From Bacteroidota bacterium (GTDB taxonomy: Bacteria; Bacteroidota; Rhodothermia; Rhodothermales; JABDKH01): 33,819 bases of DNA. The translations under genes were made by a program, and so were the position numbers. The number at the start of each line of letters is the position of its first letter. Positions within the stretch are counted from its first letter, which is position 1. The notes beneath the pieces were generated by a model, which made no database searches, was not told the DNA's origin, and saw only the letters and a program-made list of their open reading frames with translations. The stretch covers positions 1 through 33,819 of the forward strand of contig JAGQWL010000270.1 of NCBI GenBank assembly GCA_020437385.1. The letters run 5' to 3'. Below, piece after piece: positions 1 through 9,178 of the stretch.

Positions 1-12
1 GGAGCCGCAAGC

Positions 13-705
13 CTATCCCTGCTCCTTTTCGAGCTGCTCGCGGTACTCTTCGTTGGCGTAGATCGCGATCTCGACGCGACGGTTCGCCTGGCGACCCATC
101 TCGGTGTCGTTCGTTTCGACGGGTTCGAGTTCGCCACGGCCCTCGGTGAGGACGCGTGAGGTTTCGACGCCGTTCGAAAGCAGGATGTCGGCTGCCGACT
201 GCGCGCGACGTTCGGAGAGGCGCTGGTTATACTCTTCAGAACCGCTGGCGTCCGTATGGCCAACAACGAGCAGGTCGGTGTTCGGGTACTCGCGGAGGCT
301 TTCCGCCAGCTTCATCAGGCTTTCTCGCGACTCCGGTCGAATCGCCGCCGAGTTGAAGTCGAAAAGGATGGCGGAGTCCATCGTGATCCTGATGCCTTCG
401 CCGACGCGCTCGATCTTTGCATCCTCCAGTTCCTCTTCGAGTTCCTTTGCCTGCTTGTCCATCTGTGCGCCGATGATGGCTCCGGCGGTGCCGCCCACGA
501 CGGCCCCGATGATCGCGCCCTTCGTCGTTTCGTCGGATCCGTGGCCGATCACGCCGCCGATCACGGCGCCCGCGGCTGCGCCGACTCCTGCGCCCTTACC
601 GGTGTTATTTACCGATGAACAGCCGGACTGGCCAAATCCAAGCGCTGCCACGATAGCAAGCGCGACAGCCGAGTGAAGTCTGTTTCGAATCGATAGTGCC
701 GTCAT
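13..705 (-). CDS. OmpA-family lipoprotein with glycine-zipper domain
   Basis: The 230-aa product starts at the ATG at 705. An AGGAG lies about 12 nt upstream, and the reading frame further upstream has no signal-peptide character. Residues 10-28 form a hydrophobic signal ending in QSGC (Cys29), an atypical but plausible lipobox. Residues 35-80 are a Gly/Ala-rich glycine-zipper segment (repeated GAxxG and GAIIGA), followed by a short acidic helix (KELEEELEDAK). Residues 110-220 are an OmpA C-terminal peptidoglycan-binding domain, with FDFNSAAI, GHTDASGS, RLSERRAQS and RQANRRVEI all present. The family tethers the outer membrane to peptidoglycan. The same zipper-plus-OmpA architecture is common in YiaD-like proteins. 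It is transcribed divergently from the nucleotidyltransferase gene and its stop lies at the window edge, so any downstream operon partner is unseen. Confidence 0.9.
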   Translation of the reverse strand: MTALSIRNRLHSAVALAIVAALGFGQSGCSSVNNTGKGAGVGAAAGAVIGGVIGHGSDETTKGAIIGAVVGGTAGAIIGAQMDKQAKELEEELEDAKIERVGEGIRITMDSAILFDFNSAAIRPESRESLMKLAESLREYPNTDLLVVGHTDASGSEEYNQRLSERRAQSAADILLSNGVETSRVLTEGRGELEPVETNDTEMGRQANRRVEIAIYANEEYREQLEKEQG

Positions 706-1095
706 GATACTCGTATGCTCCTGATGTAAGACAGTTGAAGTAAAGCAGTTGGTGAAAAACGGTTCGCGTCCTGCAGTCGCTCCTTCCGATGGATCGGTGC
801 CGAACAGGGAACGCTGGTGCAAGCGACGTGCCACCAGCCCGCCGGCCGCTGCGCACTTGAAGGGAATCTGTACGCAGTTGCCGCAGATTACTCAACGTAT
901 CGGTATTTTCTGACTCGCCGGTTAAGCATTCTAGCGATTTTGGCGAATTCGCCTTCATACCGGCATCGGACGCGTTTGAAGGCGTAGTACCGTTCGTCCA
1001 GGCGTCCAGCGGCGGCACGGGGTTTGTCCTCGATACTGTCCACTCGCATCGTCGGTTCGCAGCAAGTTCAACGTATACAGATACCTGACTCCTTA
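706..1095. other. Divergent intergenic region (390 bp)
   Basis: This region separates the leftward OmpA-type gene from the rightward nucleotidyltransferase gene and should hold both promoters. I see no convincing protein: the open frames across it lack domain features and run against known starts. AT-richer patches occur at 890-940 and 1066-1095, and the octamer CAACGTAT occurs in both (near 893 and 1069). No canonical -35/-10 pair or tRNA is apparent. Confidence 0.5.
942..953. repeat. 12-bp perfect palindrome
   Basis: GGCGAATTCGCC reads identically on both strands. It sits in the divergent intergenic region between the OmpA-type and nucleotidyltransferase genes, where a dimeric regulator could bind. 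There is no second copy nearby, so an operator role is only a possibility. Confidence 0.3.
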
Positions 1096-2094
1096 ATGAA
1101 ACTCGTAATTCCGATGGCCGGGCGCGGAACGCGTGTCCGTCCGCACTCCCACGTTACCCCCAAACCACTGCTCAACGTCCGCGGAAAGAGCATGATCGAA
1201 CGGCTGGTCGATACGTTCATCCGCGTGCTGCCGGGCACAATCGACGAAGGGGTTTTTATACTTGGGCCGGACTTTGGCCAGCCTGTCCGCGACATGCTTT
1301 CGCAGATTTGCGACGCCCGGGGAATGAAGGCGAGATTTCCGGTTCAGGAAACCGCACAGGGTACCGGCCATGCGGTATTCGCGGCGCGCGAGCATCTTGA
1401 CGGCGACGGCATTGTGGTGTTTGCGGATACGCTCTTCGACATGGACCCGATCGATTCGCTTGGTGACAGCGATGTCGTCGCCTGGGTGAAGCACGTCGAC
1501 GATCCGAGTCGGTTCGGGGTCGCCGTCCGCGAAGGGGAAAAGATCGTGGCGTTTGTCGAGAAGCCGCAGAAGCTGATCTCGACCGAAGCGCTCATCGGCA
1601 TCTACTACTGCAAGGACCTGAAGCAGCTTCGCCGCGCACTGCAGCACCTCGTCGACAACGACATCCGCGGCGTCGGAAACGAGATCCAGCTCACCGATGC
1701 GTTCGACTTCCTGCTGAAGGAAGACGCATTGATTACCACCGCCGGTGTGACCGAATGGCTCGACTGCGGAACGATCCCGGCGCTCATGGAAACCACACAG
1801 ATCATTCTGGACAAGGAAGCGGATCAGCCGGGCGAGGGCGAAATCAGGAACTGCGTGGTTCACGAGCCGGTGTTCGTCGCGCGCGGAGCAATCATTTCCG
1901 ATTCCGTCGTCGGCCCATACGTGTCGGTAGAGGCCGGTGCCGTCATTTCCAATTCGGTAGTCAGCCGCTCGATCGTTTTTGCCAACGCGGAGGTGTCGGA
2001 CACGTCAATTACCGACTCGCTGGTTGGTCAGTCGGCATCCGTCAAGCCGGCCCGCGCGAAGATCAACGTCGGAGACCACTCCACGATCGAGTAG
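1096..2094 (+). CDS. Sugar-phosphate nucleotidyltransferase
   Basis: The 332-aa product starts at the ATG at 1096, placing the nucleotide-binding loop at the N-terminus (MKLVIPMAGRGTRVRP). A TTG 72 nt upstream is open but adds no family-like sequence. Residues 1-235 are an NTP_transferase Rossmann-like domain: GxGTRxRP loop, TPKPLLNV, the active-site region VVFADTLFD, and VEKP. Residues 250-330 are short valine/isoleucine-rich hexapeptide-like repeats (VVHEPVFVARGA, ISDSVVGPYVSV), a left-handed beta-helix. The family joins NTP and a sugar 1-phosphate to make NDP-sugars for cell-surface glycans, and resembles glucose-1-phosphate thymidylyl- or uridylyltransferases. The exact nucleotide and sugar cannot be read here. 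It lies 31 nt before mutS2 and is probably co-transcribed with it. No strong Shine-Dalgarno sequence is seen. Confidence 0.88.
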   Translation: MKLVIPMAGRGTRVRPHSHVTPKPLLNVRGKSMIERLVDTFIRVLPGTIDEGVFILGPDFGQPVRDMLSQICDARGMKARFPVQETAQGTGHAVFAAREHLDGDGIVVFADTLFDMDPIDSLGDSDVVAWVKHVDDPSRFGVAVREGEKIVAFVEKPQKLISTEALIGIYYCKDLKQLRRALQHLVDNDIRGVGNEIQLTDAFDFLLKEDALITTAGVTEWLDCGTIPALMETTQIILDKEADQPGEGEIRNCVVHEPVFVARGAIISDSVVGPYVSVEAGAVISNSVVSRSIVFANAEVSDTSITDSLVGQSASVKPARAKINVGDHSTIE

Positions 2095-2125
2095 GCGGCT
2101 TCGCTCGCCGGGAGGCGGGACGACT

Positions 2126-4540
2126 ATGCTAGTTTATCCTTCATCGGCGGTCACGGCACTCGGCTTCGACGCTGTTCTCGAGACACTTCGTGACTACGTA
2201 GTGAGCAGCATCGGTCTCGAGCTGCTGGACGCCGAGGACTCGTTCGACGAAATCGGAGCGCTTCGCGAAGCCTTGAATCGTGTCGCGGAGTTCCAGGCGC
2301 TTCTTCGTTTTGACGACCCGTTTAATCTGACGGGGATTGCGGATACGCCCGCGCTGCTCGCGAATGCGGGTCCGCAGGGAAGTTACCTCGAGGGCGAGGG
2401 CCTGCGCCTGGTGCTTGCCTCGCTTGCGTGCGCGCGGATCACGAAGTCGTATCTGCACACGCGGAATCAGAAGTATCCGCTTCTCGCGGGGATTGCCGAG
2501 TCGCTGGCTTCATTTCCCGACCTCGAAAAGTATATCGAGTCCCGCATCGACGAACGCGGTGAGGTGCGCGAAGACGCGACGCCGCGACTTCGGGAGCTCA
2601 ATCGCCGCAAGTTTCGGATCGAAAACAGCCTTCGCCGCGCCATTCACGATGAGTTGAAGCGCGCCTCGGAGAGTGGTCACGCAGCGGACTCCCAACCGAC
2701 GGTTCGCGGCGGCCGAATGGTGCTGCCGATCCGCGCAGAGGCGAAGCGGAAGGTACAGGGGTTTGTTCACGACGAATCAGCCACCGGGCACACGGTCTTC
2801 ATCGAGCCCGCCTCGTGTCTGGAGGGCAACAACGAGCTGGTTGGGATCGAGGCCGAGATCCGCCGCGAAATCGTAGCGGTGCTTCGCGAAACGACGAGCG
2901 AAGTGGTTCAGTCGAGACGCGAGATCAACGCGAACGCGTCGATCCTCGCCGTGCTCGATGTGCTTGCCGCCAAGGCGAAGCTCGCGAATCGGATCGGCGG
3001 GATCGTGCCGACGGTCACGATGGAGCGGACCGTTGAACTGATTGATGCCCGAAATCCAGAGCTGGCGCTTGCCGCCTCGAGCGGCGACGCAACACGCGTG
3101 GTGATCCCCCTGACGCTGAAGCTCGGCGGGGACGACCACACGCTGATCATCACCGGTCCCAATGCCGGAGGCAAGACCGTTGCCCTGAAAACGATCGGGC
3201 TCTTCGCGTTGCTCCTTGCCCACGGGATTCCGGTACCGGCTGATGACCGCACGGTGTTTCCGTTCACGTCGAAGCTGCTCGTGGATATCGGCGACGAGCA
3301 GTCGATTGAGAACGACCTGTCCACGTACAGCGCGCACATCGTGCGAATGGCCGGCATGATCGAGAAGGCGGGGTCCGGGTCGATCGTGCTTATCGACGAG
3401 GCGGGCACGGGCACGGATCCGGTCGAAGGCGGCGCCATCGCGCAGGCCGCGCTCGAGTCGCTCGGCGCGTCCGGAGCCCTGACCGTCGCCACAACCCATC
3501 ACAACTCGCTGAAGGCGTTTGCCCACGACACGCCCGGAATCGTGAACGGGTCAATGGTTTTTGATGTCGAGTCGCTCTCGCCCACATTCCGCTTTCGCAT
3601 GGGGATCCCGGGTTCGTCTTACGGACTCGAAATCGCACGGCGCAGCGGACTTTCGGATTCCGTACTTCTGCGCGCGCGCGAGCTGGTAGGGGAGGACACC
3701 CGTTCCGTTGAGGACCTGTTGAACACACTCGAGGCCAGGTTGCAGGGCCTGCAGGAGCAGCAGGAACGATACGAGCGCAGTGCCGGAGAGGCCGAACACT
3801 CGAAGGAGAAGTATGAAAGCCGCGCCACGCAGATCAAGGAAGAGCGCGAGCGAATCATCGCTGCCGCACACGCCGAGGCGGCGGCGGTTCTGAAGTCCGC
3901 CAACGCACGTGTCGAAAACACAATCCGGGAGATCCGGGAAGCACAGGCGGACAAGGACGCGACGAGGCGCGCGCGTGCGCTGCTCGACGACGCGCGTGAG
4001 AAGGAGGAGGAAAAGGTGCGCGTGCGAGTCGAGCGGAAGGCGAAGAAGCAGCCACGGCGTGACGCCGGCGCCGAACCGATTACAGTCGGCGACCAGGTGC
4101 TTGTTGACGATGGATCGACTGCCGTGGAGGTGTTGGCTATCGACGGTAAATCCGCCGAGGTGGCCTTCGCCGCCGGACGCATGCGGGTGAGTCTGGATCG
4201 TTTGCGGAAGGTGGCGGGCAAGCGTGCCCAGCGCGTCGACGTTCGTCGGGTTCAGGAAACGACGAGTCGCGGCGATCTGACGACGGGTATCATTGAGCAG
4301 CGACTCGACGTGCGCGGTGCACGAGTCGACGAAGCGCTCGGAAAGGTCACGCGTCTGGTTGACGAGGCGGTTGCTGCGGGTCTGGATTCAGTGGAGATCC
4401 TGCACGGAAAGGGTACCGGTGCCCTGCGCGCCGCGATTCGCGAGAACCTGCTTGCCCGGCGAGACGTTCGGGCTGCAGACGACGCGCCGTTTGAGCTCGG
4501 CGGATCCGGTGTTACGGTCGTTGCGCTTTCCGGGAGCTGA
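2126..4540 (+). CDS. mutS2: Endonuclease MutS2
   Basis: The 804-aa product starts at the ATG at 2126, with GGGAGG at 2110-2115 giving good spacing. The upstream in-frame extension overlaps the previous gene in another frame and was discarded. Domains in order are: MutS-type core and clamp helices (about 1-330); ABC-type ATPase with Walker A GPNAGGKT near 344-351, Walker B IVLIDEAGTGTDP near 420-432 and the switch histidines TTHH; a long charged coiled coil (about 515-640); a short KOW-like beta segment; and a C-terminal Smr nuclease domain with LDVRG near 723 and HGKGTG at 760-765. MutS2 lacks mismatch recognition. In other bacteria it acts on branched DNA to limit recombination and, with Smr, on collided ribosomes. 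Length matches the family. It converges on the barrel gene with 7 bp between stop codons. Confidence 0.96.
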   Translation: MLVYPSSAVTALGFDAVLETLRDYVVSSIGLELLDAEDSFDEIGALREALNRVAEFQALLRFDDPFNLTGIADTPALLANAGPQGSYLEGEGLRLVLASLACARITKSYLHTRNQKYPLLAGIAESLASFPDLEKYIESRIDERGEVREDATPRLRELNRRKFRIENSLRRAIHDELKRASESGHAADSQPTVRGGRMVLPIRAEAKRKVQGFVHDESATGHTVFIEPASCLEGNNELVGIEAEIRREIVAVLRETTSEVVQSRREINANASILAVLDVLAAKAKLANRIGGIVPTVTMERTVELIDARNPELALAASSGDATRVVIPLTLKLGGDDHTLIITGPNAGGKTVALKTIGLFALLLAHGIPVPADDRTVFPFTSKLLVDIGDEQSIENDLSTYSAHIVRMAGMIEKAGSGSIVLIDEAGTGTDPVEGGAIAQAALESLGASGALTVATTHHNSLKAFAHDTPGIVNGSMVFDVESLSPTFRFRMGIPGSSYGLEIARRSGLSDSVLLRARELVGEDTRSVEDLLNTLEARLQGLQEQQERYERSAGEAEHSKEKYESRATQIKEERERIIAAAHAEAAAVLKSANARVENTIREIREAQADKDATRRARALLDDAREKEEEKVRVRVERKAKKQPRRDAGAEPITVGDQVLVDDGSTAVEVLAIDGKSAEVAFAAGRMRVSLDRLRKVAGKRAQRVDVRRVQETTSRGDLTTGIIEQRLDVRGARVDEALGKVTRLVDEAVAAGLDSVEILHGKGTGALRAAIRENLLARRDVRAADDAPFELGGSGVTVVALSGS

Positions 4541-4547
4541 TCGGCGC

Positions 4548-6005
4548 CTAGAACGACAGGTTCACCAGCGATGCGCCAACCATGTACCTTCCGCCCTGTC
4601 CGACCGACGTAGTGGTTGGCGTTGCGGCAACTCCAAGCTCCATCCGGTACGGTCCCGCGTGGATTCCGAATCCGAAAGCCAGCGTCAACGCGCCGGATCC
4701 GCCAACCTGAACGCCGCCGCGAAGCGGAACGTTGAACGCCCGGCCGCCGAGACGGTATTCGCCGCCCACGTGGAGCGACGGGTTGCGTGAAACGTTACCC
4801 GGCGCCGTGTTTGCCGCGACCGATCCACCGGTCGACACTGTCGCCTTGCCGCCGAGCAGCCTGAACGACGCGCCCGCATGCATGCGTGTCGGGAGCTGTG
4901 CCTTGAAGCTTCCTGCTTCCGTTGTGGATTCTTCGTATGCGATGCGGGCGAGGCTGTCGAGACGACTTTCGAGATACTGACCAAAGTCGTTGTCAAACTG
5001 ATTCTGCAGCTCGTCGAGGTTCAGCTCGATCCCGTCAAACCGAAACTGGTTGTTGACAGGCTTGTACGTCGCGGCGTCGCCGGTCCAGTTCACGAAGCCC
5101 ATATCGGTGACACTGGCCGCAAGGTCCACGTTGCGCGAGTAGGAGTAACGAACGCCGAGGTCAAGACCGAGACCCGTGCCGGCGATGCTGAACGGCGTCG
5201 GTGTAAACGATCCGTTGCCGAACGGGTCGGTACTGAAAAGATTGACCTGCGACAGTACGTCGCGGTTGATCGATCCCGCAGACTGGATCTTGTAGTCGAA
5301 ATCGTGAATCACCGACGTTGAGTTGACGGTCACGTCTGAATCGAGCGTGATCCGGGAGTAGTCCGATCCGAGCACGAGACGCGGTGTTGCACCGACGGAA
5401 AGGCGGCCGTCGAGAAACGAACGTGCAACAGCGACGGAAACGTCGAACATGTTCACGACTGACAGATCGCCGTTAAGGGGAAGCGTCCGCTCTTCCGCCG
5501 TGCCGATGAGCAGGAGGTCGACCCATCCGCCATTGATACCGAGCTGGCCATACGAGCGGGAGCGCAGGCTGACGCCAAAGCCCCAGTCGTTGACACGCAT
5601 CGCGAGCGCCAGCGGAACGGTTTGCGCCTGCACACCCGCTCGCTGGATCGTGGACAGCGACGAGCTTCCGAACCAGTCGGCAACGATCGAGTGCCCGGTT
5701 TCGGGTGTGATCACTGCGCCGGTAGTGAAGGCGTCGTTGTAAGCCTGGAACTGTACGAGCGGTCCGCCGGCGAAAACGGTGAACGAGCCCGTTGAGATCG
5801 CCAGGCGGCGGAAGCCCGCATCATCTGCGACGAGTCGCGCGGGATTCAGGTTGATGGCGTCAAGTCCGGCAACGGCCGCCGTTCCGGATCCGCCCATTCC
5901 GATTCCGCGGATTCCGTGCGCTTCGAGCTGCGCGAATGCCACGCCCGGCGTTGCAAGAACGGCGAGCGCGATGAAAGCAAAAATGCGTGTGTGGTAGCGA
6001 TTCAT
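4548..6005 (-). CDS. Outer-membrane beta-barrel protein, PorV/FadL-like (DUF5723-like)
   Basis: The 485-aa product is read from the ATG at 6005, giving a clean signal peptide (about residues 1-25, cleavage after AFA before Gln26). A TTG at 6029, directly after the upstream stop, is the alternative start. The mature N-terminus carries GIGMGGSGTAAVAGLDAINLNPARL, a form of the MGGxxxAxxxDxxxxxxNPAxL signature of FadL/PorV-like and DUF5723 barrels of Bacteroidota. Alternating amphipathic strands continue to a C-terminal Phe (LVNLSF), as expected for an outer-membrane barrel inserted by BamA. It directly follows the large lipoprotein gene with no gap and is almost certainly in one operon with it. 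Substrate is unknown, and a role as a secretion or assembly partner of the lipoprotein is inference. Confidence 0.78.
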   Translation of the reverse strand: MNRYHTRIFAFIALAVLATPGVAFAQLEAHGIRGIGMGGSGTAAVAGLDAINLNPARLVADDAGFRRLAISTGSFTVFAGGPLVQFQAYNDAFTTGAVITPETGHSIVADWFGSSSLSTIQRAGVQAQTVPLALAMRVNDWGFGVSLRSRSYGQLGINGGWVDLLLIGTAEERTLPLNGDLSVVNMFDVSVAVARSFLDGRLSVGATPRLVLGSDYSRITLDSDVTVNSTSVIHDFDYKIQSAGSINRDVLSQVNLFSTDPFGNGSFTPTPFSIAGTGLGLDLGVRYSYSRNVDLAASVTDMGFVNWTGDAATYKPVNNQFRFDGIELNLDELQNQFDNDFGQYLESRLDSLARIAYEESTTEAGSFKAQLPTRMHAGASFRLLGGKATVSTGGSVAANTAPGNVSRNPSLHVGGEYRLGGRAFNVPLRGGVQVGGSGALTLAFGFGIHAGPYRMELGVAATPTTTSVGQGGRYMVGASLVNLSF

Positions 6006-6029
6006 TTCAATACTCGTCGGGGAGGGCAA

Positions 6030-8777
6030 TTACTGGCCCACATTCACGGTGATGTCAAAGTTGCCGCTTAGAGCGAGCTCGATCTTGTCATCCGCACGGA
6101 TGCGGCCGACGCCGGAACTTCCGGTCGATGCGGTGATCTCCATCCGGATCGACGTGCTGTTCGCGATCGTCTGCAGATCATCGGCGGACACCGAGAAGGA
6201 CGTGCTGCCCGATGTCGACTGCGTCGTGAAGCCGCTTCCGTTTGTTGTTCCGGCAGTGACCTCGAAAGCAGGCGAAGCCGCATCGGGAAGCGTCAGGACC
6301 GTGTTGCCGGATCCGTCGACGAAGTTCATCCGCAACCCGACGCCGATCGGCATGGCGTTCGTGTAGTCGAGCAGCAGTTCGGCGCGGTTGACCGCTACGT
6401 CTGAACCCGGCTGTGACAGGTCCGCGAGGCTCGACAGATCGGCGTCGACTGTCTTGTTGACGGCGAATGATTCGCGGATCGCAATCGGAATCGACACGTC
6501 GAGCCCGGCAGTGAGGACAAATTCGTCCCTGATCTGGACCTTGCCGCCGGACGGCTGGAAGACGGCGCGGCCGACAAACCGGATGTTCTCAGGCAGGTTG
6601 CCGACGAAGTCCGTGATTGTGCTGTTCGCGTCCCGCAGAAGGACGTTTCGCTGAACGATCTGTCCGATCGTTGTTGCGCCGGTGATATCGATCTTGATCA
6701 TGTCCCCGGCGCTGATCTGGTTGCCGGAGGCATGCAGCGGATTCGCGTTCGCTTCGGCCTGCGTGACCGCATGTTCACCGCGGCCGCCGAGATATACGGG
6801 CGACCCATCCGCGGCAACGCCGACAATCGCACCGTAGAGGACGAAGTCCGCCGCGACATCCGTCGCGATGGCGAAGCCGAGCTCGGCGTCCGCAAGACGC
6901 AGATCAGACACGCCGGCACTTGCAATCTGGTCGAGGCCGAGCTCCGTCACCTGCGCCTCCGCGTCATCCATGATGTCGAGGAAACCGTTGTTGTTGGCGT
7001 CCGTCCCGAGGTCCACGTCGAACGGATTGATGTCCGCCACGAGTTCTCGCGGAACGAGGTTCGTTCCCGATATGGATCCTGAAATTTTGTCGCTGACGTT
7101 GATGGTGCGCACATCCTGGGCATCTTCCGACACCGCCGTGATGTGGTACGTCAGTTCATTGCCGGTTGCATAGATCCGCTTGTCGGCCATGTTGATCGAC
7201 AGCACGTTTGATCGCGTACTCGAACGCGGCATGCCACCCGGGATCGTGACCACAAGCGTGTCGGCAGGGCCGAATGCGCCGGTGCGGATTCCGGGGAACG
7301 AAAGCTGGACGTTCGACAGCGAGACGTCCATCTCGTTGACGAGCTCGTCGATCACGAGCAGTCCGGAATCGAATTCGACAAAGTCCTCCGGATCGTTCAT
7401 CGAGATGTCCTGGACGTCGAATGCGAACGTGGCGCCTTCGTTGATCTCCTCGGCTGCCGGGCGTATCAGAATGCGGTCGAGCTGCGTGCTCGCGTTCATC
7501 TGGACGCGGATGGCGTCGACGGCGCGAATGTGAGTGGCCGCGTTGCTGCCGGGTGAAGCAGCAAAGGCGATCGCCTCAATGTTCGCAGCGACACCCGTCT
7601 GACCGAGCGGGAGGTTCACCACCGCCGACGACCGAGCGCCGACGTTCTGCCCGGAGGTCGTCGCCACGACGTGACCAGCCGGGAATCCGTCAACAGCGTC
7701 TACGTTTCGGATTTCGAGCTGCTGGATTGTTATCGGCACGGGCAGGTCGTTGGAGATCGTCAGGCTGATCTGACCCGAGTTCGTGACGGCGCCGTGGAAG
7801 TCATAGTCGCTTTCGACCGTGATGGTCGGCTGCGAAAGATCAACGGCCGTCTGCGGCTTCAGACTCGAAAGGGTGAACGCGTCGTAGTGCGTTTCGGTGA
7901 TCGATGCGGCAACGGCGATCGAGGTCGGGTTTCCGGTGATCGGAGCCATGCCCGATGCCGTGCCCACGTCAAAGCGGTAGCGGCTGTCCGCGGGCAGCGC
8001 GAGCCCGCTCAGGTCGATCGTCGCGCTCGTCGTCTGGCCGTTTGCCGGCGAGATCGGAAACGAGACACGCGTGATTTCGGTGCCGTCCGGAAATTCGACC
8101 ACGACATCCGGGGTCGATCCCGGGACGAACGAGCCGTCCGTCAACGGCTCGGCCTGGTTGTTCGTCAGGTCGAAGGTAAGCTGGTTGAAGCCGCCTCCAT
8201 CCGCCGAAACCTCAAACTCCGTAACGTCCGCGTCACTCAGATCCAGGAGCGTCGAGCTGGGAATCTCCAGCAGGGCCGACGTTTCGGCCGGAAACAGTAC
8301 CTGGCCGGTCGACATGTCCGGCGGAAGCGAGGGGCCCGCTGCGGGGTCGCTTACCTGCACGCCGACCGTTTCCTCGAAGCTGGATGCGAAATCCTGCGAT
8401 TCGAATTGCCCGATTCCCGTCTCGAACGAGACGGCGCCGAGATCGACAGGGTCGATCAGGCCGTCAAGGCTGCCCAGGTCGAAGTTGTCGATGGACTGCG
8501 TGATGTAGACGGACCGGTCCGTCGGATCCACCATGAAGAGCGAATCGAAGTCCGCGCTTGTCGTATCGATGAGGCCGTCGAGGCCCTCGGCATTCGGCCC
8601 GATGAGCACGAAGCCTTCGCTGAAGATGAGCGGTACGCGAACGGACGGATTGACGGCAAAAGACGGCGCTTCGGTAGGGATGTCGCACCTCGCGGTCGCC
8701 ACGACGACGACGAGGAGCGAGATCATGTCCCGGACGCGCAGCAGTGCCGCTCGCGTGCGAACAGTCTTGGTTGACAT
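6030..8777 (-). CDS. Large beta-rich surface lipoprotein, function unknown
   Basis: The 915-aa product starts at the ATG at 8777. A basic N-region is followed by a hydrophobic stretch (about 18-29) and Cys31 in TARCDIPTEAP. The residue before Cys is Arg, so the lipobox is atypical, but Cys followed by Asp suits Bacteroidota envelope lipoproteins. The rest is acidic, Ser/Thr/Asp/Gly-rich and rich in beta-strands, with recurring phrases of the form 'LPADSRYRFDVGT'. Near residue 593 a loop DANNNGFLDIMDD fits the DxNxNGxxD calcium-binding pattern. No catalytic motif is recognised. The stop abuts the start region of the outer-membrane barrel gene, suggesting a two-gene unit in which lipoprotein and barrel act together at the outer membrane. 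I do not know the family and assign no activity. Four to five large frames on the opposite strand are shadows of this GC-rich gene. Confidence 0.8.
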   Translation of the reverse strand: MSTKTVRTRAALLRVRDMISLLVVVVATARCDIPTEAPSFAVNPSVRVPLIFSEGFVLIGPNAEGLDGLIDTTSADFDSLFMVDPTDRSVYITQSIDNFDLGSLDGLIDPVDLGAVSFETGIGQFESQDFASSFEETVGVQVSDPAAGPSLPPDMSTGQVLFPAETSALLEIPSSTLLDLSDADVTEFEVSADGGGFNQLTFDLTNNQAEPLTDGSFVPGSTPDVVVEFPDGTEITRVSFPISPANGQTTSATIDLSGLALPADSRYRFDVGTASGMAPITGNPTSIAVAASITETHYDAFTLSSLKPQTAVDLSQPTITVESDYDFHGAVTNSGQISLTISNDLPVPITIQQLEIRNVDAVDGFPAGHVVATTSGQNVGARSSAVVNLPLGQTGVAANIEAIAFAASPGSNAATHIRAVDAIRVQMNASTQLDRILIRPAAEEINEGATFAFDVQDISMNDPEDFVEFDSGLLVIDELVNEMDVSLSNVQLSFPGIRTGAFGPADTLVVTIPGGMPRSSTRSNVLSINMADKRIYATGNELTYHITAVSEDAQDVRTINVSDKISGSISGTNLVPRELVADINPFDVDLGTDANNNGFLDIMDDAEAQVTELGLDQIASAGVSDLRLADAELGFAIATDVAADFVLYGAIVGVAADGSPVYLGGRGEHAVTQAEANANPLHASGNQISAGDMIKIDITGATTIGQIVQRNVLLRDANSTITDFVGNLPENIRFVGRAVFQPSGGKVQIRDEFVLTAGLDVSIPIAIRESFAVNKTVDADLSSLADLSQPGSDVAVNRAELLLDYTNAMPIGVGLRMNFVDGSGNTVLTLPDAASPAFEVTAGTTNGSGFTTQSTSGSTSFSVSADDLQTIANSTSIRMEITASTGSSGVGRIRADDKIELALSGNFDITVNVGQ

Positions 8778-9178
8778 TAAAATGCTGGTTTTCAGGCTCA
8801 GAATGTGTGTGGCCCCGGCCGCCCCGAGAATTGATTAATTGGGCGGATCGCGGTCGCTTCAGTATCGCGGATGGGCTCTTTTCGCTTAAAGCGAGACCGT
8901 CGGGTGATCGGTGCTCTCGAGCCCGAAATCGTCCATTGGGGGCTGTGCGCGTCGATTGTTACTTGTTCGGCGGCATTCGTGAAGATTGGCCCAAGCGCAT
9001 GGCCGCAGGATTGTCGCCTGGAATGAGCATCCGGCGCGGCACAACTGTGCTGAAATGTGGACGATTTTTGATTGTCGTCCACGTCGATGGCCGAACCACC
9101 GCCCTGGACTGCGGAGGCCCACTATTTGCTACCTTGCCTGCGTCGAATCATCACGGATCATCCGAAGGCGTCCTCGTA
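8778..9178. other. Divergent intergenic region (401 bp)
   Basis: This region separates the leftward lipoprotein gene from the rightward DUF4783 gene. I see no protein-coding candidate in it. It contains a 13-bp near-palindrome at 8882-8894 (TCGCTT-A-AAGCGA), an 8-bp inverted repeat at 9057-9082, and an AT-rich patch at 8828-8840. TACCTTG at 9130-9136 loosely resembles the Bacteroidota -7 element TAnnTTTG, but no -33 TTTG was found at the right distance. Confidence 0.45.
9057..9082. repeat. Inverted repeat, 8-bp arms, 10-nt loop
   Basis: GTGGACGA (9057-9064) and TCGTCCAC (9075-9082) are perfect reverse complements around a T-rich loop. The element lies about 100 bp before the DUF4783 start. 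No T-run follows on either strand, so it is not a typical terminator. An operator or an mRNA leader hairpin are the alternatives. Confidence 0.45.

Noticed and set aside
605-1018. 137-aa open frame on the minus strand upstream of the OmpA-type gene
   Set aside because: It overlaps the signal-peptide end of the real gene in another frame, runs through the promoter region and has no protein-like features.
1093-1863. 256-aa open frame on the minus strand
   Set aside because: It is fully antisense to the nucleotidyltransferase gene and has no domain features. Long antisense frames are expected from the codon bias of GC-rich genes.
7671-8774. 367-aa open frame on the plus strand
   Set aside because: It is a shadow of the 915-aa lipoprotein gene: Arg/Asp/Val-rich, no signal peptide and no recognisable domain.
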